NCBI GenBank assembly: GCA_964444795.1 | Contig: CAYUIQ010000080.1 | Location: forward strand, 1 to 31,452 | Source of the DNA: JABMRP01 sp964444795 | GTDB lineage: Bacteria > Planctomycetota > Planctomycetia > Pirellulales > Thermoguttaceae | Direction of reading: 5' to 3' | Length of the DNA stretch: 31,452 bases | Shown here: positions 1-8,079 of the stretch, piece by piece | Layout of the letters: every line of letters starts with the position of its first letter | How positions within the stretch are numbered: the first letter of the stretch is position 1 | Program-made: the position numbers and the translations under genes | The notes under the pieces: model-generated | The model's database searches: none | What the model saw: the letters and a program-made list of their open reading frames with translations, nothing else | Told to the model about the DNA's origin: nothing

Positions 1-60
1 GGCCCCAAATCGTCGCCGACGATCCAAGCGTTCGACGCGTACTACCGGGATCTGGGGTAA
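1..60 (+). CDS. C-terminal tail of an unidentified upstream protein (partial)
   Basis: The first 60 bases read open in frame 1 and end in TAA at 58-60, giving a 19-residue tail that ends AFDAYYRDLG. The next gene starts 87 bases further on, on the same strand, so the open tail fits the end of a gene lying mostly outside the window. It is too short to assign a family. A chance open frame of this size cannot be excluded. Confidence 0.45.
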   Translation, partial: GPKSSPTIQAFDAYYRDLG

Positions 61-147
61 GTGAAGTCTTGGCACCCTACGCCATATCGGCCCTTGCCAG
101 CCAACCCAGTACATTGGCCTCGCAGAGAACCTTCCGAGGAGAATCCC

Positions 148-3100
148 ATGCGGACGCTACGGAACCGCCTTCGCCGAACCATCTGCTTATCCGCCGTTGC
201 GGCGATTGCCCTTTCATCTTGGGCCCAGGACGGGCAGTCCCAGGTGGGATCGGTGGGAGCAGAGAACGGCATCCTCCCGCGGATCAGGGAACTCGACAGG
301 GTCGGCGGTCTGGTGGTACATGCGGGAGCGGGAGATCCGATTCGGTTCGCCCGCATGACGGCAGGGCTTAAACTGGGGAAGCCGTCGGTCGTACACGGTC
401 TTTACCAGGGTCCGGGGGAAATCGAAGAGGTTCGCCGGGAAATCGAGAGGCAAACCGACTACGGCCCGGTCACGGCTGAGTCCTGGCCATCCGGGTCCTT
501 GCCCTATGCGTCCGGCCTGGTCAATCTTCTGGTTGCCAGCGAACTGGGAGGACTGACCGACGAGGAGATCCGGCGCGTGCTTACCCCGGGTGGCATCGCG
601 TTTCTGGGTGAGGGCAGCAGACAGCGGACGATCGTCAAGCCTCGGCCCGAGACCATCGACGACTGGTCCCATTTTCTCTACGGGCCGGACAACAACGCGG
701 TCTCCAACGACTCGGTGGTCGGGCCGCCGCACCATTTGCAGTGGGTGGCGCCGCCTCGCAACGCCCGGCACCACGAGAGCCTCGGCACGGTGTCGGCCGT
801 CGTGTCGTCGGGCGGCAAGCTGTTCTATATCATCGACCAGTCGCCCACCGCATCAATCCTGATCCCGCCATCGTGGGCGTTGGTGGCTCGGGACGCCTTC
901 AACGGCGTTGCCCTCTGGAAACGAACGATTCCGAAATGGGAGGATCATCTGCATGCATTTCGCAGCGGTCCGCCGGAGTTGTCGCGGACACTCGTGGCGA
1001 CTCCCGATGCCGTTTACGTCACGCTCAGCCAGCGGGCGCACGTGACCGCCCTCGATCCGTGTACGGGCGCGCCGGTTCAAGAGTATCCCCAAACCGCTGG
1101 TACGGAAGAGATCCTGCTGAGCGACGGGCTCCTCTATCTGGCCACGAGAGTCTCGAACGACAGGAATTCGGACGACGCTGAGGGTACACGGGGATTGATG
1201 GCCGTGAACGTCGAGACCGGCTCGACCGTCTGGCGGAAACCCGATGCCGGTCCGCTGTCCCTGTCGCTTGCCGTAGCCGGTGGTCGCGTGATCTACATGA
1301 CGCTTGAGGGCGTGTACTGCCTCGACGCCGCAACCGGAAAGGAAATCTGGCACACGGCTCGTGACGTGGCCGCCAGGCGCCCCGGCTGGTCGTCACCGAC
1401 GGTCGTAATGCACGACGACGTGGTCCTGGTGGCCGACCGTTGGACAGCGATGAAGGACACGATCGACGAGGTGACGGGCAAGCCGGTCGCACAATGGCTC
1501 GCCCAGGAGGGTTGGACCGGGGATCTGATCGCATACTCGGCCCGGACGGGCAGCGAGCTTTGGCAATGCCGCTGTGCGGAATCGTACCATGCCCCGCCCG
1601 ACGTATTCTTCGCCGACGGCCTCGTCTGGGTCGGCCAAAGCCGGTCGCGGACCGGGCCGGATTTCGTCGCCGGACGTGATTTGCACACGGGAGAGATCAA
1701 GCGGGAGTTGGAGACCGATAAGGCGTGGGACACGACCATGCCCCACCACCGTTGTCACCGCAATCGGGCCACGCAGCAGTACATCATCGCCGGCCGAACG
1801 GGCGTCGAGTTCATCGACCTGGCCACGGGCAACGCCCGCAGACACCATTGGACCCGGGGGACGTGCCAGTTCGGTACCTTGCCGGCCAATGGGCTGCTCT
1901 ACGTGCCGCCCCATTCATGCGCCTGCTTCATCGAGAGCAAATTGACCGGTTTCCTGGCGTTGGCGCCGCGATCGGGGCAAGGGAGTGAGCCCGGCGAACC
2001 GCGGAAGCCAGCCGAGCGGTTACAGCGCGGGCCCAAGTACGATGCGACGATCCCTTCTTCCACGGCAGGAGAAGGCGATTGGCCGACTTACCGGCACGAT
2101 CCGCTACGTAGTGGCTACACACCACAGGAGATCCCCGCGGGGATCGGTTCCGTTTGGGAAGCGCAATTCGGCGGCAAAATCAGCAGTCCGACCATCGCCG
2201 GCGGTCGCGTGTACGTGGCCACGGTCGACAAGCACCGTGTCCATGCGCTGGACGCGAAGACAGGCGCGATCCTATGGACTTTTGCAGCCGGCGGGCGGAT
2301 CGATTCACCACCGACGTTCGCCGCCGGCAGAGTGGTCTTTGGATCGGCGGACGGATACGTGTATTGTCTCGACGCCGGCGACGGTCAATTGATCTGGCGA
2401 TGCCGCCCCGCGGCCGCCGAACGCCGGATCGTGGCCTTCAATCAACTCGAGTCGGCCTGGCCGGTCCACGGCAGCGTTCTGGTACTCGACGGCGCCGTCT
2501 ACTGTGCGGCAGGACGCTCTTCCTACCTTGATGGCGGAATTGTCCTGTGCAAGTTAGACCTCGAAACAGGTGCGACACGGGCCCAACGTACGATTTACAG
2601 TCGCGATCCGAAAACGGGTGAGCAGCCCGACGAGCCGATCACGTTCGAGATGCCCGGCGCCCTGCCGGACATACTGGCCAGTGACGGCCGGTCGATCTTC
2701 ATGAGGCGACTGGCGTTTGATCCGCGCACGCTTCAGACGCGACCCGCCGGCAAGCACGTCTACAGCCCGGCGGGGTTCTTGAACGACAACTGGTGGCACC
2801 GCACTTACTGGATCGATGGAACGCACTTCTACAGCGGCTACATCGGCTGGTACTTCGCGGGTCGCGAGGCGCCGGCCGGCCGGCTGTTGACGTTTACGGA
2901 CAAGGATCTGGTTGGCTACGGCTACGCGCCCGACTACTACCGCGGCTCCCGGGGACGCAAGTATAACCTGTTCGCGCTCGATCGGTCGGCCCAGCCCGAG
3001 CAACCTCCGGCCGATTACCGGCGGGCGAATCGCGATTATCCCCATAGCGGGCCGGGGAGTTTCCGCATCGCCTACCGCTGGTCGATGCAACTGCCCATGC

Positions 3101-4065
3101 TCGTTCGCGGCATGGTGCTCACCGACGGTAAGGTGTTCGTCGCAGGCCCACCGGAAAATGCACTGGACAAGATGAGTGTCTTCGCGGGCCAACAGGGTGC
3201 CCGGCTCAGTGTCGTTTCCACCGTCGACGGCCAACTGCTGGCGGAGTACGAACTCGACGCGCTGCCGGGCTACGACGGCATGGCCGCGGCCGGGGGCAAG
3301 TTGTTCCTTTCGCTGGAGGACGGACGTCTCGTGTGTCTGGCTCCCGGGGGCGAACAGGATGGGACGATCCGCACAATCAAGCCGCTGGCGGAGCGACTGC
3401 CGCCGCTGGCGATCGACGAAGCACCCGGACTGGCCGGCTATTGGAAGCTCGACGAGGGCGAGGGTAATCTGGCTCGCGACAGTTCCGGCAACGGCCATAC
3501 GGGCAGAGCAACCGACCATTGGGCAACCGGCGATTTCGGCACGTACATGCGCAGTGCCGGAACGCCCGCGGTCGTGACGATTCCCGACGGCCCGCATCTT
3601 CATTCGGCAGCGGGCGATTTCAGCGTCGAGATGTGGCTCCGTCTCGAAAAGCACGATTGCCGGATCCTCGGCAAAGAGGCCTTTCCGAAGAACTGGTGGG
3701 TTATCAACATTCTCCCGGACGGTCGAACCGAGATGGTCTTGGGGCGGGGAACCGGTAAGGAACAGCAATTCCGCCCGACCTCGAAGACGCCGTTTCCGCT
3801 CGACGCCTGGACGCACCTCGCGTACGTGATCGACCGGCGGAATCAGACCGTTCGCTGCTACCTCAACGGCCGGCTCGACAGCACGACACCGATCCCCGCA
3901 ACGCTGTCGGACGCCACGTTCGACGTCCAGGGGACCGACCTGCGGATCCCGTCGACCCATAAGCCGTTTCACGGCCTGTTCGACGAGTTGAAGTTCTGGC
4001 GTCGGGCGTTGAGTGACGACGAAGTCGCGGACGCGTTTCGGGCAAAGACAACGCCGCGGAAATAG
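148..4065 (+). CDS. Exported methyltransferase-like / PQQ-type beta-propeller / LamG protein
   Basis: Predicted secreted protein of 1305 residues. The ATG at 148 was chosen because GAGGAG lies at 135-140 and the protein then opens with a signal peptide (basic RNRLRR, then a hydrophobic core to about residue 26); a GTG at 61 would bury that signal. Residues about 53-155 resemble a class I SAM-methyltransferase fold but motif I is degenerate (VVHAGAGDP, 56-64). Residues about 170-1080 are PQQ-like propeller repeats, for example VHALDAKTGAILW and YCLDAGDGQLIW. Residues about 1093-1300 form a LamG/concanavalin-like module (GYWKLDEGEG, DAWTHLAYVID, FDELKFWRRAL). A conserved His/Cys cluster is at H533, C536, C573, C591 and C593. 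The protein at 10281-13484 is a paralogue without LamG. Function unknown; carbohydrate or surface binding through LamG is an inference. Confidence 0.9.
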   Translation: MRTLRNRLRRTICLSAVAAIALSSWAQDGQSQVGSVGAENGILPRIRELDRVGGLVVHAGAGDPIRFARMTAGLKLGKPSVVHGLYQGPGEIEEVRREIERQTDYGPVTAESWPSGSLPYASGLVNLLVASELGGLTDEEIRRVLTPGGIAFLGEGSRQRTIVKPRPETIDDWSHFLYGPDNNAVSNDSVVGPPHHLQWVAPPRNARHHESLGTVSAVVSSGGKLFYIIDQSPTASILIPPSWALVARDAFNGVALWKRTIPKWEDHLHAFRSGPPELSRTLVATPDAVYVTLSQRAHVTALDPCTGAPVQEYPQTAGTEEILLSDGLLYLATRVSNDRNSDDAEGTRGLMAVNVETGSTVWRKPDAGPLSLSLAVAGGRVIYMTLEGVYCLDAATGKEIWHTARDVAARRPGWSSPTVVMHDDVVLVADRWTAMKDTIDEVTGKPVAQWLAQEGWTGDLIAYSARTGSELWQCRCAESYHAPPDVFFADGLVWVGQSRSRTGPDFVAGRDLHTGEIKRELETDKAWDTTMPHHRCHRNRATQQYIIAGRTGVEFIDLATGNARRHHWTRGTCQFGTLPANGLLYVPPHSCACFIESKLTGFLALAPRSGQGSEPGEPRKPAERLQRGPKYDATIPSSTAGEGDWPTYRHDPLRSGYTPQEIPAGIGSVWEAQFGGKISSPTIAGGRVYVATVDKHRVHALDAKTGAILWTFAAGGRIDSPPTFAAGRVVFGSADGYVYCLDAGDGQLIWRCRPAAAERRIVAFNQLESAWPVHGSVLVLDGAVYCAAGRSSYLDGGIVLCKLDLETGATRAQRTIYSRDPKTGEQPDEPITFEMPGALPDILASDGRSIFMRRLAFDPRTLQTRPAGKHVYSPAGFLNDNWWHRTYWIDGTHFYSGYIGWYFAGREAPAGRLLTFTDKDLVGYGYAPDYYRGSRGRKYNLFALDRSAQPEQPPADYRRANRDYPHSGPGSFRIAYRWSMQLPMLVRGMVLTDGKVFVAGPPENALDKMSVFAGQQGARLSVVSTVDGQLLAEYELDALPGYDGMAAAGGKLFLSLEDGRLVCLAPGGEQDGTIRTIKPLAERLPPLAIDEAPGLAGYWKLDEGEGNLARDSSGNGHTGRATDHWATGDFGTYMRSAGTPAVVTIPDGPHLHSAAGDFSVEMWLRLEKHDCRILGKEAFPKNWWVINILPDGRTEMVLGRGTGKEQQFRPTSKTPFPLDAWTHLAYVIDRRNQTVRCYLNGRLDSTTPIPATLSDATFDVQGTDLRIPSTHKPFHGLFDELKFWRRALSDDEVADAFRAKTTPRK

Positions 4066-4164
4066 CGCGAGATACTGGCGCCGAATCAGCCGCGGTGCGG
4101 ACCCTCCTCTCCAGAAGTGCCGTGTCTGGACACGGCGTTCGGTGTCATCACGATGGCAGGGGAG

Positions 4165-4192
4165 TGACCTGGCGTCGGAAGGCATGTATAAT
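4165..4192 (+). promoter_or_regulatory. Possible sigma70-type promoter of the sulfatase at 4243
   Basis: TATAAT at 4187-4192 is a perfect -10 hexamer with TG directly before it. A weak -35 (TGACCT, 4165-4170) sits 16 bases upstream. It lies in the 177-base gap before the sulfatase, about 50 bases from its ATG, and no other gene could use it. The -35 is poor, so the assignment rests mainly on the -10. Confidence 0.4.
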
Positions 4193-4242
4193 GGGGAGGC
4201 TGAATCTATCGCTCCGATCCCACACCCTTGCGGACTCTGACC

Positions 4243-5835
4243 ATGACTATCCACCGTGCCCGGCTATTGATCGCTGTCTCCGTCGCTTTTCTCACCACTG
4301 GGGTGATGGCCGCGGAACGCCCGAACATTCTCTTTGTTTTCACCGATGATCATGCGCCACACGCCATCGGCGCGTACGACGGTTGGCTGAAGTCGGTGAA
4401 TCCGACGCCGAATATCGACAAGCTGGCGGCCGAGGGGATGCTCTTCGAAAACAGTTTCTGCACCAACTCCATCTGCGGGCCCAGTCGAGCCGTCATCCTC
4501 ACCGGAAAACACAGTCACAAGAATGGCTTCATGAACAACGGGAACAACTTCGACGGCAACCAGCAGACGTTTCCGAAACTGCTTCGAAAAGCCGGCTATC
4601 AAACCGCGTTCTTCGGCAAATGGCACCTGAAGAGCACGCCGCAGGGCTTCGATACGTGGAAGATCCTGCCGGGACAGGGGCTCTATTACAATCCCGATTT
4701 CATCACCCCGGCAGGGAGAATCACCGTCGAGGGCTACTGCACCGATATCGTTACGGAGATGGCCGTCGAATGGCTCAAGGAGAATCGCGATCAAGAGAAG
4801 CCGTTCGTGTTGATGTGTCAGCACAAAGCGCCCCACCGAAACTGGATGCCGGCTCTGCGGCATCTTCATCTTTACGACGATATCGACATCCCGGAACCGG
4901 CGACTCTTTTTGACCGGTGGAAGGACAATGCGCCGCCGGCCCGGCATCAGGAAATGGAGGTCGACCGGCACATGGACCTCAACTACGATCTCTTCGTCGA
5001 TCTGACGCCCGACTTCAAGGGCGAGCCCAGCCAGAAGCGCCAGGATCGATCCGCGTGGAACAATATGAAGCGATTCACCCCCCGGCAGCTCAAGGCCTGG
5101 CGCGCCGCGTACGGCCCCAAGGATGAAGCATTCCACAAGAGCAAACTCAAGGGCGACGAACTGGTGCGCTGGAAATTTCAGCGGTACGCGAAGAACTATC
5201 TCCGCTGCGTGCTGGGCGTCGACGAAAGTGTGGGTCGATTGATCGACGTACTTGAGGAAACAGGCCTCGCGGACAATACGATCGTTATCTACTGCTCCGA
5301 TCAGGGGTTTTACATCGGCGACCACGGCTGGTACGACAAACGCTGGATGTACGAAGAATCGCTGAAGATGCCGCTCATTGTCAAGTGGCCGGGCATTACC
5401 AAGCCGGGGTCACGCAGCCGGCTCATGGTTCAGAATCTGGATTATGCGGAAACGTTTCTCGACATTGCCGGGGCACGTATTCCGGACGACATGCAGGGGG
5501 TTTCGCTGGTCCCCATTCTGAAAGGAAAAACACCGGAGCATTGGCGGAAGAGCATCTATTATCATTACTACGAATACCCAAGCGTCCACATGGTCCCGCG
5601 GCACAATGGTATTCGTACCGAACGATACAAGCTGATACACTTCTACGAGTTCGACGAATGGGAATTCTACGATCTCCAGAGCGATCCCGAGGAACTCACG
5701 AATCTCTACGGAAACGCCGCATACGCCGCGGAGATTGGCCGAATCAAGAACGATCTTGAGGATCTGCGAACACGGTATGCCGACGACGGCGACATGTCCC
5801 TGAAGCCGGCTCAGTGGCGGGCCCAATATCGCTGA
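4243..5835 (+). CDS. Type I formylglycine-dependent sulfatase
   Basis: 530-residue exported sulfatase that would hydrolyse sulfate esters, probably on a glycan. A signal peptide (about residues 1-23, ending VMAA) is followed by the metal-binding start FVFTDDHAPH (D35, D36). The canonical activation motif is CGPSR, with C78 to be oxidised to formylglycine, then ILTGKHSHKNG. GKWHLKS, a SDQGFYIGDHG metal motif and a C-terminal region ending in FYDLQSDPEELTNLY complete the S1 family. The sequence style resembles N-acetylglucosamine-6-sulfatase-like S1 members, but the substrate cannot be read. The ATG at 4243 is preferred to an in-frame TTG at 4228 because it opens directly into the signal peptide. 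The gene follows the propeller/LamG gene on the same strand and has its own candidate promoter. No formylglycine-generating enzyme is in the window. Confidence 0.93.
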   Translation: MTIHRARLLIAVSVAFLTTGVMAAERPNILFVFTDDHAPHAIGAYDGWLKSVNPTPNIDKLAAEGMLFENSFCTNSICGPSRAVILTGKHSHKNGFMNNGNNFDGNQQTFPKLLRKAGYQTAFFGKWHLKSTPQGFDTWKILPGQGLYYNPDFITPAGRITVEGYCTDIVTEMAVEWLKENRDQEKPFVLMCQHKAPHRNWMPALRHLHLYDDIDIPEPATLFDRWKDNAPPARHQEMEVDRHMDLNYDLFVDLTPDFKGEPSQKRQDRSAWNNMKRFTPRQLKAWRAAYGPKDEAFHKSKLKGDELVRWKFQRYAKNYLRCVLGVDESVGRLIDVLEETGLADNTIVIYCSDQGFYIGDHGWYDKRWMYEESLKMPLIVKWPGITKPGSRSRLMVQNLDYAETFLDIAGARIPDDMQGVSLVPILKGKTPEHWRKSIYYHYYEYPSVHMVPRHNGIRTERYKLIHFYEFDEWEFYDLQSDPEELTNLYGNAAYAAEIGRIKNDLEDLRTRYADDGDMSLKPAQWRAQYR

Positions 5836-6139
5836 GACGAGCAAACCGTGTAGTCCACGGATCGTGTTCTTTTTCATCATTGTGAATGATGTGGAGATCA
5901 CGAGGTGGGCGATGCAACCCGGCAGGGGGGCCTGGTGGTGAGAGACGGCCTTTACGGGCCCCCGCTGGCCGCAGCCCGTTTTGGGGGAACATCGGGGTGT
6001 GGTCCGCTCCGCGCCAATATATTGCCTGGAGAGGGCGTCACGATACAATCATTTGAGATACATTTGAGATAGGGTACGACGTTCAACAGGCTGCTAGCGC
6101 CCGGGGTAACTCGTTTCAGTCGTCAAAGGAGGAAGATCG
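5836..6139. other. 304-base gap with tandem repeat and short hairpin
   Basis: No supported gene. It holds a perfect 7-bp stem with a 3-base loop (CATCATT-GTG-AATGATG, 5875-5891) 40 bases after the sulfatase stop, an 11-base tandem repeat (6050-6071), and a Shine-Dalgarno sequence (AAGGAGG, 6126-6132) belonging to the next gene. The 7-bp stem is preceded, not followed, by a T run on the + strand, so it is not a normal intrinsic terminator for the sulfatase. Confidence 0.5.
6050..6071 (+). repeat. Tandem 11-bp direct repeat upstream of a small secreted protein
   Basis: CATTTGAGATA occurs twice head-to-tail (6050-6060 and 6061-6071) with no mismatch. It sits about 70 bases before the ATG at 6140. 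An 11-base period is close to one DNA turn, which would place both copies on the same helix face and suits a regulator binding site. That role is inference only. Confidence 0.6.
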
Positions 6140-6418
6140 ATGAAGAGGCTTGTCATACGGGTTTCGTTACCGCTGATGCTTCTGGTCGGGCTGACGCTGA
6201 TCGGACCGCGGACCGCCGAAGCGGCCACATGGCGCCGGCACGCGCGCCGTTCCTACGTCCACCCACCCATTCGTGTGGCTCCACCTGCCCGCGTTTTTGC
6301 ACCGGGCGTCGGTGTCCACGTTGGTCCGGGAGTCCACGTCCGGGCCCCCGGCGTCCGGGTCCAGGTCGGTCCGCGGTATCCGTCCTACCATCGGGGGTCG
6401 TTCTACTTTCGATGGTGA
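6140..6418 (+). CDS. Small secreted Pro/Val/His-rich protein
   Basis: 92-residue protein with a clear signal peptide: basic MKRLVIRV, a hydrophobic core and a TAEAA cleavage region near residue 28. The ATG has a strong AAGGAGG seven bases upstream. The mature part is basic and low in complexity, with imperfect repeats of the type GVHVGPGVHV and GVRVQVGPRYP and several histidines; it ends in FYFRW. I do not recognise a family. Such short repeats could form a beta-rich, metal- or surface-binding chain, but nothing proves it. The last 16 bases overlap the 3' end of the convergent sulfatase. The ribosome site and signal peptide make it more likely real than chance. Confidence 0.75.
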   Translation: MKRLVIRVSLPLMLLVGLTLIGPRTAEAATWRRHARRSYVHPPIRVAPPARVFAPGVGVHVGPGVHVRAPGVRVQVGPRYPSYHRGSFYFRW

Positions 6419-8001
6419 TCGATCTTCTTTCTCTTCTGTTGGGGGGCGGAACCCGAACGGGTGTCCTTGCGAAAACTGAGCGGTGTGATCTCGTCGCGAA
6501 CCGGAGCCAGTTTGTTGCCGTCAAGGCGATCGACTTGCTGGGCCATGCGAAACCACTGCGCCGCCATCGCCGCAACCCGCTCCGGATGCCGCGCGGCAAG
6601 GTCGTTCAGTTCCGTCCGGTCCTCGTCCAGATTGTAGAGTTCCCACCTACCCAGCTTCGCCGAGACCAGCTTCCACGGCCCCTGGCGCAAGGCGCGATCG
6701 GTGCCGAAGTGGAAGTAGAGTGTCTCGTGCGGCTGCCGAGTTTCGCCACGAAAGATCGGCAGTAGCGACTTGCCTTGCAGCGGGTCGATCATGCGGTCGT
6801 CAATCCGCCGGGGGTAGGTGGCGGCGCCCAATTCGATGAAGGTGGCCATGACGTCGATTAAGTGTCCCGGCTGATCGGTCGTCGAGCCGGGTTCGGTCTT
6901 GAGCCCCTCCGGCCAATGAACGATCAGCGGTGAAGAGATGCCACCCTCGTGCTGGTTCTGTTTGTACAAGCGAAACGGCGTGTTGCCGGCGTGAGCCCAC
7001 GCGGCGTCGTAGGTCCAGTAGGACTTCGCATCCCAGGGAGCCAGATGGCGGCCTCGGGTGCGCTCGAAGGGACAGGCGCCGTTGTCGGAACAGAACAGAA
7101 TCAGCGTGTTGTCCAGAGTACCCGCTTCCTTCAGGCAGTCCACGAGCCGGCCGACGTTTTGGTCGACGAGATCGACCATGGCGGCGAAGACCTCCATGCG
7201 GTCGGCTTCCCACCGGCGTTCTTCTTCACCCAGACTATCCCAGGCGGGCACATGATCGGGCCGCGGGCTGAGCTTCCACCGCGCCGGCAGTAGACCCGAC
7301 TCGACCTGGCGGTGGTGCCGCTTGACGCGAAGTTTGTCCCAACCGCCGTCGTAGCGGCCATCGTACTTCTGGATCGCTTCCTTGGGCGCCTGCAGCGGGT
7401 AATGTGGTGCGTTGAACGCGACGTACAGGAGAAACGGTTTGTCTTCGGCGGCGGCCTCTTCGAGAAACTCAATCGCGAAGTCGGTAATGGCGTGCGTCGT
7501 ATAGAAGGGACGGCCATTGAGGGTCTCGGGAACTTCCCACGGCTGGCCGTTGAGCCGGAAGCTACTGTCACCGGTGAAGAAGTTCGTCGCTCCGGATAGA
7601 TGCCCCCAGTAGCGCCCGAAGCCGAAGTCGGTGGGTTGCCCGCCGAGGTGCCACTTGCCGACCATGGCGGTAAAGTACCCGGCCTCCGAAAGCACTTCCG
7701 CGACGGTCGCGCCGCGGCTCAGCTTGGCACCGCCGGCCTGGTCGCAGTAGAGTCCCGTCATCAGCGACACCCGCGACGAATGGCACTTGGCCGTATTGTA
7801 GAACTGCGTGAACCGCAGCCCGCCGGCGGCGAGGGAATCGAGGTTGGGTGTTTCGATTTCCGAACCATAACATCCCAGGTCGGCAAAGCCGAGGTCGTCG
7901 GCCATGATGAGGACCACGTTGGGACGCTCAGCGGCCTGGGGAGCGGACGGATTCAGAAGCGACACAACCAAGGGCACGATGGCAGCGAGTAGTGTTCTCA
8001 T
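6403..8001 (-). CDS. Exported arylsulfatase-type sulfatase with CHSSR activation motif
   Basis: 532-residue S1 sulfatase. The signal peptide (about residues 1-24, SAPQAA) is followed by LIMADDLGFADLGCYG with metal aspartates D35 and D36. The activation site reads AKCHSSRVSLMTGLY, with C73 as the presumed formylglycine residue; the third position is Ser instead of the usual Pro or Ala. GKWHLGG, a SDNG metal motif and the C-terminal ELYNLDEDRTELNDLAA agree with the family. Length is normal. The gene lies 78 bases downstream of the Gfo/Idh/MocA gene on the same strand, so co-transcription is plausible. A GAAAGA sequence before the ATG is only a weak ribosome site. Substrate unknown. Confidence 0.93.
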   Translation of the reverse strand: MRTLLAAIVPLVVSLLNPSAPQAAERPNVVLIMADDLGFADLGCYGSEIETPNLDSLAAGGLRFTQFYNTAKCHSSRVSLMTGLYCDQAGGAKLSRGATVAEVLSEAGYFTAMVGKWHLGGQPTDFGFGRYWGHLSGATNFFTGDSSFRLNGQPWEVPETLNGRPFYTTHAITDFAIEFLEEAAAEDKPFLLYVAFNAPHYPLQAPKEAIQKYDGRYDGGWDKLRVKRHHRQVESGLLPARWKLSPRPDHVPAWDSLGEEERRWEADRMEVFAAMVDLVDQNVGRLVDCLKEAGTLDNTLILFCSDNGACPFERTRGRHLAPWDAKSYWTYDAAWAHAGNTPFRLYKQNQHEGGISSPLIVHWPEGLKTEPGSTTDQPGHLIDVMATFIELGAATYPRRIDDRMIDPLQGKSLLPIFRGETRQPHETLYFHFGTDRALRQGPWKLVSAKLGRWELYNLDEDRTELNDLAARHPERVAAMAAQWFRMAQQVDRLDGNKLAPVRDEITPLSFRKDTRSGSAPQQKRKKIDHHRK

Positions 8002-8079
8002 GTTTCTTTCTTCTTTTCGTTGCGACTTTGTTTCCCCAACGGGAACGTGTGGGCTTCGAACAAACGCCGGGTGTCCACG

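Noticed and set aside
61..147. GTG at 61 as start of the first propeller protein
   Set aside because: It would put 29 residues before a clear signal peptide and lacks a ribosome site; ATG 148 has GAGGAG at the right distance.
2554..4254. A 566-codon open frame on the - strand
   Set aside because: It is antisense to the propeller/LamG gene, rich in Arg and Val, with no domain, and runs past the sulfatase start.
5875..5891. Terminator for the first sulfatase
   Set aside because: The 7-bp stem is preceded by the T run on the + strand and is followed by none.
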